14,730 bases of DNA, from assembly GCA_029861675.1 (NCBI GenBank), contig JAOTYV010000095.1, positions 1 through 14,730 of the forward strand, read 5' to 3'. The notes under the pieces were generated by a model, which searched no databases, had not been told where the DNA came from, and saw only the letters and a list, made by a program, of their open reading frames with translations. Below are positions 8,724 through 14,730 of this stretch, piece after piece (position 1 is the first letter of the stretch; every line of letters starts with the position of its first letter). The DNA comes from Alphaproteobacteria bacterium. GTDB lineage: Bacteria; Pseudomonadota; Alphaproteobacteria; UBA8366. A program made the translations under genes and the position numbers.

Positions 8724-8813
8724 ACGGGTGGTCGAGCTAGCCTTGAATTCGCCTTGTAGATTTGGGAAAAGGGGCGATATCAGAGTTTGTTCGCAGGATT
8801 TTACATCGTTTCC

Positions 8814-8819
8814 AAGGAG
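8814..8819 (+). promoter_or_regulatory. Shine-Dalgarno deciding the GTG start at 8828
   Basis: AAGGAG lies eight bases before GTG 8828, an ideal spacing. It supports this start over the in-frame TTG at 8762, and the resulting protein begins directly with a signal peptide. Confidence 0.8.
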
Positions 8820-8827
8820 CCGCGGCC

Positions 8828-9493
8828 GTGGCGTTACGGGTCTTGATATTTTTGGGTTTGATGGCACTGGCGCCGGCGATCGCCATGGCATCGATGCTGC
8901 CGCTTGGGATACCGGATAACGGCCGCCTCGATTTCACGGTGACCCGGGATGGCGATGCAATCGGCACGCATGTCTTCAAGTTCCGGAAGCAAGGGCGGCA
9001 GACCAAGGTCGAAATCAAGACCAAGATCGATTACCGGTTTCTGAGCGTGCCGGTTTACACGTTTCGCCACGAATCGAAGGAGATATGGGTCGGCGACCGA
9101 CTGACGTCGCTGATCTCGGTCACCGACGACAATGGCGATTCGGTGCAGCTCAAAGTCGCGCCCTTGGCCAAGGGCACCGGTCTCCTGGTACAGAAACAGG
9201 ACGGTCACCTCAAGGTGGAGCGTGGCATCGTGCCGGCGAGCCTGTGGAATGCCTCGCTGGTAAGCAGGAATCGCCTGCTCGGAACGGTCGGCGGGGACTT
9301 GCTGACCACCAAGGCGACATTTGTCGGAGACGAAACGATCTCAGTGCTGGGCAAGAAAGTCGCCGTGCGGCATTACCGCCTGAGCGGCGGCCTCAAGCGG
9401 GATCTCTGGTACGACCGGTCGAGCAATGTCCTCGTCCAGGTGCGGTTCAAGGCCGACGACGGCTCGAAGGTCGAGTTCCTCCGCCAACATTAG
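8828..9493 (+). CDS. Exported DUF6134-like protein
   Basis: With the GTG start at 8828 the protein has 221 residues. It begins with a clear signal peptide (MALRVLIFLGLMALAPAIAMA), with likely cleavage after the AMA, so it should be periplasmic. The mature part is rich in beta-strand-like alternation (RLDFTVTRDGDAIGTHVFKF, KVEIKTKIDYRFLSVPVYTFRHESKEIW, LKRDLWYDRSSNVLVQVRFKADDGSKVEF, shown in pieces). This pattern of DG..IGTH near the start and a WYD..N.LV.V.F motif near the end is what I associate with DUF6134, a family related in style to DUF3108. No catalytic residues stand out and its function is unknown. It is followed by two GC-rich hairpins. Confidence 0.75.
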   Translation: MALRVLIFLGLMALAPAIAMASMLPLGIPDNGRLDFTVTRDGDAIGTHVFKFRKQGRQTKVEIKTKIDYRFLSVPVYTFRHESKEIWVGDRLTSLISVTDDNGDSVQLKVAPLAKGTGLLVQKQDGHLKVERGIVPASLWNASLVSRNRLLGTVGGDLLTTKATFVGDETISVLGKKVAVRHYRLSGGLKRDLWYDRSSNVLVQVRFKADDGSKVEFLRQH

Positions 9494-9494
9494 A

Positions 9495-9533
9495 CCCGCT
9501 TCGGCGGGCCGGGCGCCCGCCGGTTGAACCGGC
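9495..9533 (+). terminator. Tandem GC-rich hairpins after the DUF6134-like gene
   Basis: CCCGC-TTCG-GCGGG (9495-9508) forms a five-pair stem closed by a UUCG tetraloop, starting two bases after the stop codon. A second stem GCCGGT (9519-9524) / ACCGGC (9528-9533) follows with a three-base loop. No T-tract follows (the next bases are CTTCCTC), so it may be a Rho-assisted terminator or an RNA-stabilising structure. Confidence 0.4.
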
Positions 9534-9588
9534 CTTCCTCGCACACTAGTCTCCTTAAATACCCAAATTCGGCGTCAGGAGAGACGAG

Positions 9589-10986
9589 ATGACCGCGCGC
9601 GCCGCCAAGGCAGTGGTTTCCGACGGTTTCATTGGCGAATTGCGCGCGTTGCTCGGCGACCGGGTTTCGACCGCGCAATCGGTCTGCGAGCACCATGGCA
9701 ACGGCGAGGACTACTTTCCGGTTTTGCCGCCGGACGCCGTCTGCTTCGCCCGCACCACCGAAGAGGTCAGCGCCATCGTCGCGCTGTGCGCGCGCGAACG
9801 GGTGCCGGTGATCCCGTTTGGGACCGGCACCTCGCTGGAGGGCCATATTCAAGCCATACACGGTGGGATCAGCATTGACCTTTCGCAAATGGATGCGGTG
9901 CTGGAGGTCAATCCGGAGGACCTCGACTGTCGTGTGCAGGCCGGCGTCCGGCGCAAGCAGCTCAACGAGCATTTGCGCGACACGGGGCTGTTTTTCCCGA
10001 TCGATCCGGGGGCCGACGCCTCGCTCGGCGGCATGGCCGCGACGCGCGCCAGCGGCACCAATGCGGTGCGCTACGGGACGATGCGCGAAAATGTGCTGGG
10101 CCTCACCGTCGTGCTGCCCGATGGCCGGATCGTTCGGACCGGTGGCCGGTCGCGCAAATCCGCGGCCGGGTACGACTTGACGCGGCTTTACGTGGGATCC
10201 GAAGGCACGCTTGGCGTGATAACCGAGGTGCAGCTTCGGCTCTATGGCATCCCGGAATCAATCACGTCGGCGGTGTGCCAGTACCCGACCCTTGAAGACG
10301 CGGTAAACGCGGTGATCCTGATCATTCAGTCGGGCATCCCGATCGCGCGGATCGAATTGCTCGACGCGGTGCAGATGGGCGCCTGCATCGCCTATTCCGA
10401 CCTCGCGGGATACGAGGCCAAGACGACGCTGTTTTTCGAATTCCACGGCACCGTGGCGTCGGCGGCGGAGCAGGCCGAGCAAACGCGAGCGATCTCCGAC
10501 GAATTCGGCGGCAGCGCCTTTCAATGGGCCGAGCGCGCGGAAGAGCGCACCAAGCTGTGGCAGGCGCGGCACGACGCCTATTACGCGGGTTTGGCGCTCG
10601 TGCCGGGCAAGAAAGGGATCGCCACCGATGCCTGCGTGCCGATATCGCGGCTCGCCGAATGCCTGCTGGAGACCCGCCGCGATATCGACGAAAGTGGTCT
10701 GGTTGCACCAATTGTCGGCCATGTCGGCGACGGCAATTTTCATCTGGTAATCCTGGTGGATCCCGACGACGCGGACGAAATGCGGGACGCCTATGCGTTG
10801 AACGACCGGTTGATCAACCGGACGCTGGCGCTTGGCGGTACCTGCACCGGCGAGCATGGCATCGGCCAAGGCAAAATGAATTTCCTGGTCGCCGAGCACG
10901 GCGATGCGGTCAGTGTCATGCGCAGCCTGAAGTCGGCGCTCGACCCGGACAACATCATGAATCCGGGAAAGATCCTTCGACCGTGA
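9589..10986 (+). CDS. FAD-binding oxidoreductase, GlcD / D-lactate dehydrogenase type
   Basis: This 465-residue flavoenzyme belongs to the family of D-lactate dehydrogenase (cytochrome) and the GlcD subunit of glycolate oxidase, which oxidise D-2-hydroxyacids to 2-oxoacids. The PCMH-type FAD domain carries PVIPFGTGTSLEGH at 73-86, the ATRASGTNAVRYG block and KSAAGYDLTRLYVGSEGTLGVITE (in pieces). The C-terminal FAD-oxidase domain has the active-site and metal-type residues H378 and H385 (GHVGDGNFH) and E422-H423 (GGTCTGEHGIGQGK), and ends DPDNIMNPGKIL. The start is supported by AGGAGAG at 9577-9583. There is no signal peptide. Substrate cannot be read from the sequence; D-lactate is the likeliest. 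No GlcE or GlcF neighbour is present, which favours the single-subunit D-lactate dehydrogenase type. It converges on the amidase gene, 34 bases away. Confidence 0.92.
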   Translation: MTARAAKAVVSDGFIGELRALLGDRVSTAQSVCEHHGNGEDYFPVLPPDAVCFARTTEEVSAIVALCARERVPVIPFGTGTSLEGHIQAIHGGISIDLSQMDAVLEVNPEDLDCRVQAGVRRKQLNEHLRDTGLFFPIDPGADASLGGMAATRASGTNAVRYGTMRENVLGLTVVLPDGRIVRTGGRSRKSAAGYDLTRLYVGSEGTLGVITEVQLRLYGIPESITSAVCQYPTLEDAVNAVILIIQSGIPIARIELLDAVQMGACIAYSDLAGYEAKTTLFFEFHGTVASAAEQAEQTRAISDEFGGSAFQWAERAEERTKLWQARHDAYYAGLALVPGKKGIATDACVPISRLAECLLETRRDIDESGLVAPIVGHVGDGNFHLVILVDPDDADEMRDAYALNDRLINRTLALGGTCTGEHGIGQGKMNFLVAEHGDAVSVMRSLKSALDPDNIMNPGKILRP

Positions 10987-11020
10987 CCGAGCCGGCCGCG
11001 GACAGTAGGAGAAGTGTGGG

Positions 11021-12361
11021 CTAACCGGCCAGCAGGGTGTCGATCCAGTGCGCGGTGCCGGCGAGCGCGGCGTCCGCGTCGCGAAATCCCATGACCTGGA
11101 GGCCAACCGGCAGCCCGCCGGCGGTGAGCCGCGGCAGCGTGAAGCTGGGCGTACCGGTCAGCGTCCAGAAAATCTGAAAGCTGCGATCGCCGGTATGCTC
11201 CAATCCGACCGGTGCGGGTCCGGCGGCGGTCAGGGAAACGAAGCCATCGACCTGATCCCGCAGGGAGTCGATCTGCAGGCGGATCGCTTCCTGCTGCCGA
11301 TACGCGGTAAGGAATTCCTCGCGCGAAATTTCGGCAGATTTCTTCGACCGGTCGGCGGCTTCCGGGCTGAGCCGGTCCGGATAGCGGTGCAGGTATTCCA
11401 GGAACGGCCACCGCCGTTCATAAATGGCGATCGTCCGGGCGACCCCGTCCACGCCTTCCAGGAGCGTCTCCAGCGCGGCAATCGCGGCATCGCTTTCCGC
11501 GTCGGCGATCGCAACGCCGGCGCTCCGCAATTGGCCGAGCGCGCGGTCGAATGCCTCGGCGGTATCAGGGTCGACCGTCGGCCACGCCTCGGTTCGGAGG
11601 AGTGCGAGAGTGCTCGGCTTCTCCGGGGCCGGTAGTGTGGTTGGGCCGTCGAGGCCCGGATGCGGCGGGGTGCCGCCGACCAGTTCGGCGATGTAGCGCG
11701 CGGTCACCCAGGCATCCGCGAGGCTCCCGGCAATGGTGCCGAGGGTGTCGTGGCTGTTCGACAGGGGATGTATGCCGCCGATGTTCAACGCCGCGTGGCT
11801 CGGTTTGAACCCGTGGACGCCGCAATAGGCGGCCGGCCGCAGGATCGATCCGGCGGTTTGCGTGCCGAGCGCGACCGGCGCCATGCCGGCGGCGACGGCG
11901 GCGGCCGATCCGCTGGACGATCCGCCGGGCGTGCGGGTCAGATCATTGGGGTTCCGTGTCGGGCCGGATGCGGCCGTGGCGAATTCGGTCGTCACCGTTT
12001 TCCCCAGGATGACGGCGCCGCCTTGGCGCAGCGCATACACGCAGGCGGCGTCGCGGTTGGGCTGCCAGCCCTCGAATATCCGGCTGTTCATTTGCGTCGG
12101 CAGGTCGGCGGTTTCGATGATGTCCTTGACCGCAACCGGGCAGCCATCGATGGGCGACAGCGGTCTGCCCTGCCGGTACCGCGCCGTCGCCTCGTCGGCG
12201 GCGGCTCGGGCGTTTGCTTCGTCCAGGCAAACGAAAGCGCGAACGTCCGGCTCCCGGGCTGCGATGGTCTCGAGACAGCGCTCGAGATAGGCGCGCGGCG
12301 TATCGCCGCCGTCGCGGAATCGGGGCACCGAATTGAAAAAGCTGGTCAGGGTGTGGGTCAT
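11021..12361 (-). CDS. Amidase signature family hydrolase
   Basis: This 446-residue enzyme has the complete Ser-cisSer-Lys triad of the amidase signature family: K79 (CPVAVKDIIET), S148 (TPGGSSSGSAAAVAAG) and the nucleophile S172 (GTQTAGSILRPAAYCGVHGFKP). The spacing of 24 residues between the two serines is that of GatA-type amidases. The nucleophile motif reads TQTAGS rather than the common TDTGGS. The family hydrolyses a wide range of amides; GatA itself is usually longer and sits with gatC and gatB, which are absent here. A stand-alone catabolic amidase is more likely, comparable to allophanate-hydrolase-like or aryl amidases. Substrate is not determinable. It is divergent from the CoA-transferase. 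Confidence 0.92.
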   Translation of the reverse strand: MTHTLTSFFNSVPRFRDGGDTPRAYLERCLETIAAREPDVRAFVCLDEANARAAADEATARYRQGRPLSPIDGCPVAVKDIIETADLPTQMNSRIFEGWQPNRDAACVYALRQGGAVILGKTVTTEFATAASGPTRNPNDLTRTPGGSSSGSAAAVAAGMAPVALGTQTAGSILRPAAYCGVHGFKPSHAALNIGGIHPLSNSHDTLGTIAGSLADAWVTARYIAELVGGTPPHPGLDGPTTLPAPEKPSTLALLRTEAWPTVDPDTAEAFDRALGQLRSAGVAIADAESDAAIAALETLLEGVDGVARTIAIYERRWPFLEYLHRYPDRLSPEAADRSKKSAEISREEFLTAYRQQEAIRLQIDSLRDQVDGFVSLTAAGPAPVGLEHTGDRSFQIFWTLTGTPSFTLPRLTAGGLPVGLQVMGFRDADAALAGTAHWIDTLLAG

Positions 12362-12547
12362 CTATATCTCGGAAATTGGGAGGCGTTCAGTCTACGCCGG
12401 GATGCGGCGGGGAGGGCAGTGATTTCTTTTACGGGCATGCACGAATGGTTTAAGAATCGGGACGATTTTCATAGGGCCGAAAATTGCCGCGATACGGTGA
12501 TCGCCGGATGTGGCCGGCTCGGCAATCCCAGACGAATGGAGGATCCG
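12362..12547. other. Divergent intergenic region between the amidase and the CoA-transferase
   Basis: These 186 bases lie between divergent starts and should carry promoters for both genes. I see no regulator gene and no clear -35/-10 pair. Frames that run through here from the antisense of the amidase are not credible as coding. Confidence 0.35.
12538..12542 (+). promoter_or_regulatory. Shine-Dalgarno deciding the GTG start at 12548
   Basis: GGAGG lies five bases before GTG 12548. It overlaps the ATG at 12536, the alternative start four codons upstream, which has no comparable ribosome binding site. Confidence 0.7.
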
Positions 12548-13744
12548 GTGACGGAAACAACCTTGCCCTTATCCCGATTTAAAGTGGTCGACTTGACCGC
12601 GCATCGTGCCGGCCCGACGGCGGTTCGCCAACTCGCCGATTGGGGCGCGGAAACGATCAAGATCGAGGCGCCGGCGGCGATCAACAAGGAAAAAAGCGGC
12701 CTGCTCGGGGCGCGCCACGGCTTCGACTTGCAGAACCTGCATCGCAACAAGCGCAGCTTGACCCTCGACCTGAAGAGCGACGAGGGGAAGGAGATATTCT
12801 TCAAGCTTGTGAAGGACGCCGATGTCGTGGTCGAGAACTATCGCTCGGCGGTGAAATTTCGTCTGGGCGTGGACTATGAAGCGTGCCGCAAGGTCAATCC
12901 GCGCATCGTCTATGGCAGCATTTCCGGCTTTGGCCAGACCGGCCCCTACGGCAAACGGCCGGGCGTCGATCAGATCGCGCAAGGCATGGGCGGCTTGATG
13001 TCGGTAACCGGTTTGCCGGGCAACGGGCCGGTGCGTGTCGGCATTCCTATTTGCGACCTGACCTCCGGTATGTTCCTGGCGCAGGGGATCCTGATTGCGC
13101 TGCTCGAGCGCGAGGTCTCGGGTGAAGGGCAATGGGTTCATACGTCGCTGCTGCAGGCGCTGATCTCGATGATGGATTTTCAGGCGGCGCGCTATCTCAA
13201 GGATGGCGAGGTGCCCAAACAGGCGGGCAATAATCATCCGACCGGCGTGCCGACCGGCGTTTTTCCGACAGCCGATGGGCACATCAACATCGCGGCCTCC
13301 GGAACGGTGTTGTACGAACGCCTGTGCAACACGCTCGATGCGCCGCAGCTTCTGGAAAACCCGCGCTATCAGACTTTCGAGGGGCGCTCCGACAATCGGG
13401 ATCAACTCAACGAGGAAATATCCGAGGTCACCCGAACGAAATCGAGCCAGCATTGGGTCGACGCCTTGAACGAAGCGGGCGTGCCGTGCGGGCCGATCTA
13501 CGACATGGGGCAGGTGTTCAATGATCCGCAGGTCCAGCATCTCGGCATCGCGACGCCGATGGACAGCCCTGCGCTCGGCACGTTCCCGATCGTGGGCCAG
13601 CCGATCACGATGGAGCGCACGCCGCAGCCGAAGAAAGTCCGCCGCCCGACCCCCGAATTGGGCGAACATTCCGACGAGGTGCTCGCCGGTATCGGCTATT
13701 CGGCCGATCAAATCGCCGATCTTCGAAAGCGCAACGTCATTTGA
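12548..13744 (+). CDS. CaiB/BaiF family III CoA-transferase
   Basis: This 398-residue protein belongs to family III CoA-transferases, which move CoA between carboxylic acids through an enzyme-bound anhydride. The N-terminal Rossmann-like part shows FKVVDLTAHRAGPTAVRQLADWGAETIKIEAP (in pieces), then NLHRNKRSLTLDLKSDEGKEIFFKL, ADVVVENYR and RIVYGSISGFGQTGPYGKRPGVDQIAQGMGG. The catalytic Asp is expected in the PICDLTSGM motif and is D170, close to the position of Asp169 in formyl-CoA transferase. C-terminal features include NNHPTGVPTGVFPTADGHINIA and GVPCGPIYDMGQVFNDPQV. Length is normal. The start is GTG 12548, set by GGAGG; a very long upstream extension of the frame is antisense to the amidase and is not real. 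The CoA acceptor is unknown; the next gene is unrelated. Confidence 0.92.
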   Translation: MTETTLPLSRFKVVDLTAHRAGPTAVRQLADWGAETIKIEAPAAINKEKSGLLGARHGFDLQNLHRNKRSLTLDLKSDEGKEIFFKLVKDADVVVENYRSAVKFRLGVDYEACRKVNPRIVYGSISGFGQTGPYGKRPGVDQIAQGMGGLMSVTGLPGNGPVRVGIPICDLTSGMFLAQGILIALLEREVSGEGQWVHTSLLQALISMMDFQAARYLKDGEVPKQAGNNHPTGVPTGVFPTADGHINIAASGTVLYERLCNTLDAPQLLENPRYQTFEGRSDNRDQLNEEISEVTRTKSSQHWVDALNEAGVPCGPIYDMGQVFNDPQVQHLGIATPMDSPALGTFPIVGQPITMERTPQPKKVRRPTPELGEHSDEVLAGIGYSADQIADLRKRNVI

Positions 13745-13819
13745 GTTCGATAATTTGGACCGGTTCCGACATGGTGCGCGGGCATCCCGGAGACCGCCGA
13801 TCCACGCTTGGGCTGGATA

Positions 13820-14730
13820 ATGCGGCGTTTTGAGGCGCGCGGCGCCGTTGCATTCGTTCTCGGCGTCATCGCGCTCAACGGCGCGCTGACCTTCGAAAAC
13901 GTTTGGCCCAGCCTGTGGGTGCGGCCGGCCCCGTCATTGTCGGTCGAGATCGCGGTGCTTCTGTTGATCGCGGTACTGTACGTCGAATTTCGCGGCCGGA
14001 TCGCGGGGGCAATGTTGTGGGCTGTCGCCGGGTGTCTCTTTGTTCTGTCGCTCGGCCACTATGCCGGGATCACCATGGACGCGCTGCTCGGCCGGCCGGT
14101 TAACCTCTATTTCGATCTCGATCATGTGCCGCGGGTGTTGGAGATGACCCTCGGCACCCGGCCCGTGACCGAACTGGTGTTATACGGCGCGGCGTTTCTT
14201 GGATCGGCCGCGTCCCTGCTGATACTGCTACGACTCGCGTTCGGTGCGATGGCCCGGGGGCTGACAGTGCCGGTCGTGCGCCGGATATCCGCCGTGATCG
14301 CGTTTTTCGGCGTGACATCCTACGTGGTCGGGCAAGCGATCGGCATTGGCGCGTTGCAGCGCAGCTTTGCCGACCCGGTCTTGCCAATGTTCGCACGCCA
14401 GGCGATTGCGGTCGGCGTGGCTGCGGGCGACGACGGGGTGGCGGACCGGATCGGGGCGCACCCGCCGGCGCCATCCGATTTGGCACGGCTGAAGGGGGCG
14501 GATGTTCTCGTCGTATTTTTCGAATCCTACGGTGCCGTCGCTCACAGAGATCCGGCGATTGCGGCAACGGTCGTGCCGAGAATTCAAGCCTTGGAGCGAC
14601 GCCTCGGTGAAACGGCGTGGCACGTGGCGTCCGCGTATTTCACGGCGCCGACATTCGGCAGCGCATCCTGGCTATCGCATGCGAGCTTTCTGTCCGGCGT
14701 AACGATCTCGAACAGTCGGGACTACCGCTC
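13820..14730 (+). CDS. LtaS-like membrane sulfatase / phosphoglycerol transferase, partial (runs off right edge)
   Basis: From ATG 13820 an open frame of 303 codons continues to the end of the window with no stop. The N-terminal part has about five hydrophobic segments (roughly 8-26, 40-56, 62-82, 115-138 and 155-176), followed by the start of an alkaline-phosphatase-type sulfatase domain. That domain begins DVLVVFFESYG at 228-238, where E235 corresponds to the first metal ligand of LtaS-type enzymes. About 45 residues later comes APTFGSASWLSHASFLSGV (277 onward), the region that holds the Thr/Ser nucleophile in this family. Such proteins transfer phosphoglycerol or phosphoethanolamine, or cleave sulfate esters, at the outer face of the inner membrane. 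The ribosome binding site is weak. The rest of the catalytic domain lies beyond the window. Confidence 0.82.
   Translation, partial: MRRFEARGAVAFVLGVIALNGALTFENVWPSLWVRPAPSLSVEIAVLLLIAVLYVEFRGRIAGAMLWAVAGCLFVLSLGHYAGITMDALLGRPVNLYFDLDHVPRVLEMTLGTRPVTELVLYGAAFLGSAASLLILLRLAFGAMARGLTVPVVRRISAVIAFFGVTSYVVGQAIGIGALQRSFADPVLPMFARQAIAVGVAAGDDGVADRIGAHPPAPSDLARLKGADVLVVFFESYGAVAHRDPAIAATVVPRIQALERRLGETAWHVASAYFTAPTFGSASWLSHASFLSGVTISNSRDYR

Noticed and set aside
11660..12547. Long upstream extension of the CoA-transferase frame
   Set aside because: It runs antisense through the amidase gene. The family's normal N-terminus begins just after GTG 12548, which has a strong Shine-Dalgarno.
13050..13070. 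Possible loss of the catalytic Asp in the CoA-transferase, suggested by WVHTSLLQ where many relatives have VDVSL
   Set aside because: The catalytic Asp of this family lies in the earlier motif equivalent to PICDLTSG, and D170 is present there.

Overview
The window looks like a chromosomal segment of a GC-rich alphaproteobacterium, most likely of the Rhodospirillales type. The evidence is the GC-rich third codon positions, a class A RNase P RNA next to the division and cell wall (dcw) cluster, and protein families common in marine and soil members of that group. The assignment rests on gene content and recognised motifs; no database search was run.

Left part, minus strand (1-4903). Reading leftward the order is a DUF3750 membrane protein, a DjlA-like TerB/J-domain co-chaperone, AmpD (cytoplasmic anhydromuropeptide amidase), the RNase P RNA rnpB, then the head of the dcw cluster: mraZ, rsmH (mraW), ftsL and probably the first codons of ftsI at the left edge. 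Several junctions overlap by 1-4 bases (djlA/ampD, mraZ/rsmH, rsmH/ftsL), which suggests translational coupling. Upstream of mraZ lie four TGGG-type boxes spaced exactly 10 bp apart over a plausible promoter. These look like the sites through which MraZ represses its own operon. An AT-rich non-coding stretch with nested inverted repeats separates this control region from the 3' end of rnpB.

Middle, plus strand (5079-10986). A long reading frame encodes a fused HyuA-HyuB 5-oxoprolinase/hydantoinase of the usual size (about 1,199 codons), but it is broken by one in-frame TAA inside the HyuA C-terminal region. It is followed by a small exported DUF6134-like protein and a GlcD/D-lactate dehydrogenase-type FAD oxidase.

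Right part (11021-14730). An amidase-signature hydrolase on the minus strand is divergent from a CaiB/BaiF family III CoA-transferase on the plus strand. Last comes the N-terminal part of an LtaS-like membrane sulfatase/phosphoglycerol transferase, which runs off the right edge.

Taken together, the left part is core cell-envelope, division and RNA-processing housekeeping. The right part is a loose set of catabolic enzymes (lactam or amide hydrolysis, hydroxyacid oxidation, CoA activation) with mixed strands, so probably not a single operon. I saw no mobile element, CRISPR array, tRNA or obvious novel multi-gene system. The points most worth checking are the in-frame stop in the oxoprolinase and the phased MraZ-type box array.
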